Assembly: GCA_031551265.1 (NCBI GenBank)
Contig: JAVBNU010000040.1
Location: forward strand, 1-19,536
Source: JAVBNU01 sp031551265
GTDB taxonomy: Bacteria; Cyanobacteriota; Vampirovibrionia; Gastranaerophilales; Gastranaerophilaceae
Reading direction: 5' to 3'
Length of the DNA: 19,536 nucleotides
Shown: positions 15,287 to 19,536 of the stretch, piece after piece
How positions within the stretch are numbered: the first letter of the stretch is position 1
Layout of the letters: each line of letters begins with the position of its first letter
Made by a program: the position numbers and the translations under genes
The notes under the pieces: model-generated
Seen by the model: the letters and a program-made list of their open reading frames with translations, nothing else
Told to the model about the DNA's origin: nothing
Database searches by the model: none

Positions 15287-15321
15287 ATAACCTTTGCATT
15301 ATGCAAAGGTTATGCTAATAT
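15287..15321 (+). promoter_or_regulatory. Palindromic operator overlapping the methyltransferase promoter
   Basis: ATAACCTTTGCAT (15287-15299), a single centre base, and ATGCAAAGGTTAT (15301-15313) make a perfect 27-bp palindrome. It covers the -35 candidate TTGCAT (15294-15299) and abuts the extended -10 TGCTAATAT (15313/14-15321), with 16 bp between the hexamers. The downstream methyltransferase begins with a MerR-like helix-turn-helix, so this is the obvious site for self-control. It could also form an RNA hairpin if transcription starts further upstream. Confidence 0.72.
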
Positions 15322-15340
15322 TGTGAGCGAAGGAGATTTT

Positions 15341-16573
15341 ATGGCAAGTGCAACAATATTAACGGTGAATGAAGTTAGCAAAGAATTGGATGTATCTGTT
15401 GATACGATCAGACGTTGGGATAAAAAAGGACTCATAAAATCTGTCCGTTCAAGCAAAAATTATAGGCTTTTTGATATTGAAGAGGTTAAGAGACTTCATA
15501 ATAAGTTGAATTCATGCGATGAAGGGAATGGTTTTGTTGTTTTAAAAACTGATAAAAAAAGCCCTTATAAAGTAATCGAGTTGTTTGCGGGTGCCGGTGG
15601 AACGGCTCTTGGCTTTGAAAATGCTGGCTTGAACCATATTTTATTGAATGAACTCGACAAAAATGCTGCTGAAACGCTTAAAAACAATTTCCCAGAGGGC
15701 ACCAATGTTATTTGTGATGATGTGAGAAATCTTAGTTTTAAAAAATATAAAGGCAAAGTTGACATTGTGCAAGCAGGCTTTCCTTGCCAAGCATTTAGCT
15801 ATGCAGGCAAAAGTTTAGGGTTTGAAGATGTTCGCGGAACATTGTTTTTTGAATTTGCACGCTGCATAAAAGAAACTCAACCTAAAATTGCAGTTGGTGA
15901 AAATGTACGTGGTCTCTTGATGCACGATAATGGTAAAACATTAAAAACGATGATCGCTGTACTTGAAGAACTTGGTTATCGTGTTCATTCTAAGGTTTTG
16001 AGAGCACAGTATTTAGATGTTCCGCAAAAGCGTGAACGCTTGATTATTATGGCAATTAGGAATGATTTGGATTTACCATTTATTTTCCCAAAAGAGAAAG
16101 ATTATACTGTTTCTTTGCGTGAGGCACTTAAAAATTGTCCAAAATCTGATGGTCAAAAATACTCTCCAATGAAATATGATGTATTAAAATTGATCCCTGA
16201 AGGTGGTTATTGGAGAGATCTACCATTAGATATTCAGAAAAAATTCATGGGTGCAAGTTTTTATCATACTGGCGGTAGAACGGGTATGGCTCGTAGACTA
16301 TCTTGGGATGAGCCAAGTCTGACATTGACCTGCTCTCCAGCACAAAAACAAACCGAACGTTGCCATCCAAGTGAAACCAGACCCCTGACAATGCGAGAAT
16401 ATGCAAGAATTCAAACCTTCCCAGATGATTGGAAATTTGAAGGCTCGCTCTGCTCACAATACAAACAAATTGGCAATGCAGTGCCTGTAAATCTTTCCTA
16501 TCATCTGGGAAGGTGCCTGATTACGATGCTTGAGGGTAAATATAAAAACTTGCAAGATATGGAATTAATATAA
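15341..16573 (+). CDS. DNA (cytosine-5) methyltransferase with N-terminal MerR-like DNA-binding domain
   Basis: A 410-residue protein. Residues 5-55 form a MerR/HTH_17-type helix-turn-helix (LTVNEVSKELDVSVDTIRRW, then KGLIKSVRSSKNYRLF). The catalytic domain has all m5C motifs in order: motif I ELFAGAGG (80-87), motif IV GFPCQ with catalytic Cys149, motif VI GENVRG with Glu187, motif VIII QKRER (229-233), motif IX RPLTMREYARIQTFP and motif X QIGNAVP. The target-recognition region lies between VIII and IX. The start at 15341 is chosen because AGGAG is five bases upstream; an upstream in-frame GTG (15323) lacks this. The enzyme should protect the host from the PmeII-like nuclease. The HTH plus the palindrome at 15287-15313 suggest autoregulation, as known for N-terminal HTH domains of some m5C methyltransferases such as M.SsoII. 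Confidence 0.92.
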   Translation: MASATILTVNEVSKELDVSVDTIRRWDKKGLIKSVRSSKNYRLFDIEEVKRLHNKLNSCDEGNGFVVLKTDKKSPYKVIELFAGAGGTALGFENAGLNHILLNELDKNAAETLKNNFPEGTNVICDDVRNLSFKKYKGKVDIVQAGFPCQAFSYAGKSLGFEDVRGTLFFEFARCIKETQPKIAVGENVRGLLMHDNGKTLKTMIAVLEELGYRVHSKVLRAQYLDVPQKRERLIIMAIRNDLDLPFIFPKEKDYTVSLREALKNCPKSDGQKYSPMKYDVLKLIPEGGYWRDLPLDIQKKFMGASFYHTGGRTGMARRLSWDEPSLTLTCSPAQKQTERCHPSETRPLTMREYARIQTFPDDWKFEGSLCSQYKQIGNAVPVNLSYHLGRCLITMLEGKYKNLQDMELI

Positions 16574-16619
16574 AGCACTTAAACCCATATCTCAAAAGGC
16601 TTTCCGGCTATTTTTCAGC

Positions 16620-16668
16620 GGTTCGAATCCTTGCACCGCAATTCTCAAACTAGGTGTCAAAAGGTCTC
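16620..16668 (+). repeat. att-like scar (copy 3, perfect tRNA-Gln 3' core) plus joint sequence
   Basis: Positions 16620-16637 repeat the tRNA-Gln 3' core exactly (18 of 18), followed by GCA instead of the tRNA's CCAG, then the same joint as at 13681-13711. There is no tRNA 5' half in the preceding 80 bases, so this is a fragment. It closes cassette 2 (the type II restriction system) and opens block C. Confidence 0.62.
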
Positions 16669-16669
16669 T

Positions 16670-16942
16670 ATATCGGGACAGGATATAACGGGACAGGACA
16701 ACTGAGACTTTTGTACACTCGCCTATAAGCCCTGTGTGGCCTGAATATGAGGGGGTTTTCTGCTGAGTCTCGGACTAGTTGAAAAGTCCAATTTTAGGGA
16801 TGAGAATTATTTTTAAATTAAATCGTTCAAGCCCAAGTCCCGACAGTGTTTGAATCTTACCCAAGGACTTTTCAAGTAGTTTGGGACTTTGTACACACCC
16901 TAGTAAAAAGTCGGAAGCATTTTTTGCTCGAAGTCGGAAAAA
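16670..16942 (+). repeat. Structured repeat block C (diverged, same architecture, no 124-aa gene)
   Basis: This block has the layout of A and B but different stem sequences. The left element GAGACTTTTGTACACTC (16704-16720) and right element GGGACTTTGTACACACC (16883-16899) form a direct repeat. GAGTCTC (16765-16771) is the inverted partner of the left GAGACT. ACTAGTTGAAAAGTCC (16774-16789) pairs with GGACTTTTCAAGTAGT (16865-16880), 15 of 16. The tail with two AAGTCGGAA copies (16905-16942) is nearly identical to A and B. The 124-aa gene is absent. The minus-strand frame at 16775-16999 falls on these repeats and is not supported. No other gene is seen in 16574-17047. Confidence 0.68.
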
Positions 16943-17047
16943 TTTTTCATATGGTAAATGGTTTTTATTTGTATAATATTGACCCTGTTGGCTTATCAAA
17001 AAGCAGTATTATTAAATTGTAGATAAATTAGTGTTTTAAAGGAAAAC

Positions 17048-17263
17048 ATGAAGAATCCGAAATTTATTGATATTACGCTTGAAAAAGATTTTCAAGATAG
17101 TTATACACAAAGCAAAAGAGTACCCAAACTATTATTTGGGAAGCAAAAAATTGTCATTTCTAACGAAGAACTAAATAAACTTGAATCAATCTATAATAAG
17201 TATATTGAAAGAAATGGTGTTGCTCTTGGCTTTGTCAATTATTTATTGAGGTTTGTTGTTTAA
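17048..17263 (+). CDS. 71-aa protein of unknown function coupled to the ParB-methyltransferase gene
   Basis: A 71-residue protein, not recognised. The start has AAAGGA just upstream. It has a basic middle (SKRVPKLLFGKQKIVIS, about 22-38), a helical stretch (NEELNKLESIYNKYIERNG) and a hydrophobic C-terminus (ALGFVNYLLRFVV). The build would suit a small DNA- or protein-binding adaptor, but this is only a description. Its 3' end carries a GAGG (17248-17251) and overlaps or abuts the next gene's start, so the two are very likely co-translated and functionally linked. Confidence 0.6.
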   Translation: MKNPKFIDITLEKDFQDSYTQSKRVPKLLFGKQKIVISNEELNKLESIYNKYIERNGVALGFVNYLLRFVV

Positions 17264-17267
17264 AAAA

Positions 17268-18644
17268 ATGGAATTTATAGAAAATTACCCTGTTGATAAA
17301 CTTATTGCTGCTGAATATAATCCACGAGAAATTAATGAAGTTAATTTTAAAAAATTATTAGAGAGTATTAAAAAATTTGGAATTATAAAACCGATTATAT
17401 TAAATGGTGAGAATGGAATTATAACTGCAGGGCATCAAAGAGTAAAAGCTGTAAAAATCCTGGGTATTAAAACTATTCCTGTTATAAAATTATCTGATAT
17501 CAAAAAATCTGATGAAATAATATTCAACTTATTTCATAATTCGATTGAAACCAATCGTTCAAAAGTTTGGATCGAAGACCTTGATAACCTAAAATTTGGT
17601 TATAATTTTATAAACCCAGAAAAAATTTACTTTGAAAAGAACTTAAATCCTGTTGTTGTTAAAGAAATTGGTAATTTAATTATCAAATATGGCGCTTGGG
17701 GAAGTGGAATATGTGATGAAACAGGCAATATTCTGTTGAATTCAGAATATACACTTTGCTGCAAACTATTGAACGTCCCTCTGTTGATTTTTAAAGTCGA
17801 GAATACGAGCACAAAGGAACTCATTAATTATTTTTCAATTGACTATGGTGAATATTATTTTGATGCATTGAATATTAAAGATTACAACCAAACGTACTGT
17901 CAAATGAACAGGCTCAAAGGTAAAAAATCTTTAAAATCGACTACTTATGAAAAATTTGTGATTCCGATACTTGATAAAAACCTTAGAATCCTTGATTTCG
18001 GTGCAGGGAAATGTGCTTATCCGTTGAAATTACGGCAGCTAGGGTATAAATTTTTCATGTATGAACCATTTTTTAGAAAAAACGGCGAAAATGCTTTTCA
18101 AATTGGTACAGTTGTTAAATTCATAAAGGAACTTGAAAAAGATATATGTAAGAATGGTTTATTTGATATGGTTGTGCTTGATAGTGTTCTTAATTCAGTC
18201 ACAAGTGATGAAATGACTCATAATATTTTATTGAGCTGTAATGCACTGTTAAAAGAAGATGGTTGTTTAACCCTAGGCACACGTAGTCTTCAAAAAGTTG
18301 AGCAATTACAGTATCAAAACCAATCGACCGGCATAAAACGTGAAATTGAATTTTTAGATAAAAAAAAATTCGGTGTTACATTTAGAAGCGGAGTTTGGAC
18401 AAAGCAAAAATTTCATACCAAAGAAAGTTTGCAAAAAACTTTGAATCCTTATTTTAAAGAGATTGTAATTCAAGGACAAGAATCAAGGTCAAACATCTAT
18501 GCTGTATGTAAAAATCCTAGGCGGTGGAGCATCTGCGATTATGAAAAAGCGTTAAATATTGAATTCAATATGACTTACCCAAAGGGCTTCAAACATAACC
18601 AACATGAGAAACTTGTTGCTGAGATTTTGACAAGGTTGAATTAA
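17268..18644 (+). CDS. ParB/sulfiredoxin-like domain fused to a class I SAM methyltransferase
   Basis: About 458 residues. Residues 5-75 are a ParB-like nuclease/sulfiredoxin-fold domain, with EYNPRE and the motif ITAGHQR (Gly55-His-Gln-Arg58). Residues about 115-170 (IKYGAWGSGICDETGNILLN) look like a second, degenerate ParB fold without the GHQR. From about 228 a Rossmann methyltransferase follows: motif I ILDFGAGKCAYPL (231-243), acidic YEP after strand 2, and FDMVVLDSVLNSV (289-301) at the motif IV position. It lacks the DPPY/NPPF of N6/N4 DNA methylases and the PCQ of C5 enzymes, so it is not a standard DNA methyltransferase. A loose resemblance to DNA-phosphorothioation-associated putative methyltransferases exists (VLN.. 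after strand 4). TTG codons at 17253 and 17256, close to GAGG, are alternative starts. Its stop overlaps the next, convergent gene. Confidence 0.75.
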   Translation: MEFIENYPVDKLIAAEYNPREINEVNFKKLLESIKKFGIIKPIILNGENGIITAGHQRVKAVKILGIKTIPVIKLSDIKKSDEIIFNLFHNSIETNRSKVWIEDLDNLKFGYNFINPEKIYFEKNLNPVVVKEIGNLIIKYGAWGSGICDETGNILLNSEYTLCCKLLNVPLLIFKVENTSTKELINYFSIDYGEYYFDALNIKDYNQTYCQMNRLKGKKSLKSTTYEKFVIPILDKNLRILDFGAGKCAYPLKLRQLGYKFFMYEPFFRKNGENAFQIGTVVKFIKELEKDICKNGLFDMVVLDSVLNSVTSDEMTHNILLSCNALLKEDGCLTLGTRSLQKVEQLQYQNQSTGIKREIEFLDKKKFGVTFRSGVWTKQKFHTKESLQKTLNPYFKEIVIQGQESRSNIYAVCKNPRRWSICDYEKALNIEFNMTYPKGFKHNQHEKLVAEILTRLN

Positions 18645-19153
18645 TAGTAAGAGTTTTTACCGCAAGGGCAGCAAACAATGCCTTTTTTCTTGTCTTCTCT
18701 CATTTTTTGCAATTCAGTTTTTTGTGCTGCTGTTAAATATGATTCAAAAGTTTTATTGTGATCTTCTTTGATTTTATTGACTTGAAGCCTTACAGCTTTT
18801 ATTTCGTTTCTTGTTATGTTTATTTGTTCTACTTTTGATTTTTCTGTGATATCGGATTCATCGATTTCACGAATTTTTGCATATTTTGCTCTGATTTCTG
18901 CATTAAATGGTCTTAATTCTTCTTTTTGTTTTTTGCGATTGGCATCAGCGAGTTTAATTTGTTCTTTGCTTAAACCCAGACGTTGTTCAAATATTTTTTT
19001 GCATTGGCATTTTTTTACATTGGCGTTTTCATTACTTGCAATTGCACTTTCTTGTGTGGCGGCAACTGTTGTTTGAGCTTCTTTAGAAATGGCAACATTT
19101 GCCACCATAAAAAACACACAAAATACAAAAACATATATAAATCTTTTATTCAT
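18641..19153 (-). CDS. Periplasmic Spy/CpxP-like protein with cysteine motifs
   Basis: A 170-residue protein with a signal peptide (MNKRF, then hydrophobic to about residue 22) and a likely cut near ISKEA. The mature part is long, charged and helical, like Spy/CpxP-type periplasmic chaperone-like proteins. LGLSKEQIKLAD (about 59-70) and LTAAQ (near 138-142 of the helical part) resemble LTxxQ motifs. Unusual are two cysteine clusters, KCQCK (Cys49, Cys51) and CCPC (Cys161, 162, 164), which might bind metal or form disulfides. The start has AAGGGAAG upstream and a strong promoter. Its stop codon overlaps that of the ParB-methyltransferase gene on the other strand. It probably belongs to the host backbone rather than the island, but that is inference. 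Confidence 0.7.
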   Translation of the reverse strand: MNKRFIYVFVFCVFFMVANVAISKEAQTTVAATQESAIASNENANVKKCQCKKIFEQRLGLSKEQIKLADANRKKQKEELRPFNAEIRAKYAKIREIDESDITEKSKVEQINITRNEIKAVRLQVNKIKEDHNKTFESYLTAAQKTELQKMREDKKKGIVCCPCGKNSYY

Positions 19154-19183
19154 AAAACACTTCCCTTCTCACTTTTGAAAATA

Positions 19184-19210
19184 ATTATAGCATAATTTTG
19201 TTCTGTTCAA
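19184..19210 (-). promoter_or_regulatory. Promoter of the Spy/CpxP-like gene
   Basis: On the minus strand, TTGAAC (19210-19205) and a perfect TATAAT (19189-19184) preceded by TGC form a -35/extended -10 promoter with a 15-bp spacer, about 30 bases before the start codon. Confidence 0.65.
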
Positions 19211-19401
19211 TTATTTTATAAATATCTCACCTAGTATAAATTTTGTATCCTCGTTACAAATATTATGAAGCCAATTCATAGGTTCTAATAATGTTACATT
19301 TATCCTTGAAACAAGAAATACAATGATATCAGCTTCAAACGCACTCGCCAAAACAACCAACTCGCCAATATTCTCGGGTAAAGTTTCTTTGGTTGCATAG
19401 A
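19211..19401 (-). pseudogene. 3' fragment of the 124-aa gene (copy 3), truncated by an IS200/IS605 element
   Basis: The minus strand from about 19401 down to the TAA at 19213-19211 reads the C-terminal half of the 124-aa family: YATKETLPENIGELVVLASA, then FEADIIVFLVSRINVTLLEP, then NWLHNICNEDTKFILGEIFIK. The frame is intact, and the last residues differ from copies A and B (IFIK versus VNFK). The homology stops abruptly at 19401/19402, where the insertion-element hairpin begins. The 5' half is not in the window. Unlike copies A and B, there is no structured repeat block at its 3' side. Confidence 0.82.
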
Positions 19402-19431
19402 TACCCCCGGCTAAAGCCGGGGTTCTTTCGT
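19402..19431 (-). mobile_element. Right end (hairpin) of an IS200/IS605-family element
   Basis: CCCCGGC-TAAA-GCCGGGG (19405-19422) is a strong GC-rich hairpin in an AT-rich setting, located between the tnpA stop codon and the point where the 124-aa gene homology ends. Subterminal hairpins of this type are recognised by the Y1 transposase TnpA. These elements insert without target duplication, so none is expected. Confidence 0.78.
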
Positions 19432-19536
19432 TTACAGCTGAATTTTCAGCTGTCCTGAATCCTGGTGTCCTTGCATCTCGACATATCGTCTTATTGTTTC
19501 CTCGTCCAACCCTATGCTGCTCACGAAGTAGCCTGG
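19432..19536 (-). CDS. tnpA: IS200/IS605-family transposase TnpA, C-terminal end only
   Basis: The minus strand from the window edge to the TAA at 19432-19434 encodes PGYFVSSIGLDEETIRRYVE, then MQGHQDSGQLKIQL. The 'YFVsTvG.deE.IRRYvE.Q' segment is the typical C-terminal helix region of the small HUH (Y1) transposase. The catalytic Tyr and the HUH motif lie outside the window, so activity cannot be judged. The gene is partial only because the window ends here. Confidence 0.85.
   Translation of the reverse strand, partial: PGYFVSSIGLDEETIRRYVEMQGHQDSGQLKIQL

Noticed and set aside
16540..16640. A second complete tRNA ending in TTGCACCGCA
   Set aside because: No matching TGCGGTG acceptor strand occurs upstream and the T-stem is mispaired. 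It is read as an attachment-site fragment.
16775..16999. Minus-strand frame of 74 codons over repeat block C
   Set aside because: It lies almost wholly on inverted and direct repeats, has no convincing ribosome site, and its product resembles nothing and is not shared with blocks A or B.

Overview
The window looks like a piece of chromosome from an AT-rich, Gram-negative-type, probably anaerobic bacterium. The evidence is a ferredoxin-dependent 2-oxoacid oxidoreductase operon, a TrmFO tRNA methyltransferase, secreted periplasmic-type proteins and several TTG starts. The gene set and the style of the short N-termini resemble gut Vampirovibrionia/Gastranaerophilales ('Melainabacteria'). That placement is an inference, not proof.

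Left part (1-7300), housekeeping. On the minus strand, a CheR-type methyltransferase runs off the left edge. Divergent from it is a tight four-gene operon (758-3347) for a 2-oxoacid:ferredoxin oxidoreductase: ferredoxin, alpha (VorB-like), beta and gamma subunits, all overlapping. A MITE-like long inverted repeat follows (3402-3582), then a secreted ankyrin-repeat protein (minus), a small coiled-coil protein with a TTG start (plus), and an HD-GYP protein translationally coupled to TrmFO (minus). The block ends with a well-formed tRNA-Gln(UUG) that has its own promoter and terminator.

Right part (7300 to about 17000, possibly 18640), a defence-type accessory island beside tRNA-Gln. The last 18 bases of the tRNA T-arm/acceptor region recur perfectly at 16620-16637 and with two mismatches at 13663-13680, as expected of attachment-site scars from stacked insertions. 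Each scar, or the tRNA itself, is followed by a structured repeat block of about 250 bp (7313-7571, 13715-13973, 16670-16942), and each block is followed by a different cassette. Cassette 1 has a fused nuclease-methyltransferase, a separate specificity subunit and an OLD/PARIS-like ATPase-TOPRIM protein in one coupled operon. Cassette 2 has a PmeII-like type II restriction enzyme and a cytosine-5 methyltransferase with an N-terminal MerR-like DNA-binding domain; a perfect 27-bp palindrome overlaps the methyltransferase promoter. Cassette 3 has a 71-aa protein coupled to a ParB-like/methyltransferase fusion of unknown role.

In cassettes 1 and 2 the repeat block is joined to a minus-strand gene for a 124-aa protein family, making an ungapped 718-bp duplicated unit (7313-8030 and 13715-14432). 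A third copy of this gene survives as a 3' fragment at 19211-19401, cut off by the right end of an IS200/IS605-family element whose tnpA 3' end reaches the window edge. A Spy/CpxP-like periplasmic protein lies just before that fragment.

The most interesting possibility is a recurrent exchange or accretion site that loads restriction and other defence cassettes next to tRNA-Gln. It would be marked by a structured repeat and a small companion gene of unknown function. No integrase is visible in the window, so the mechanism is inference.
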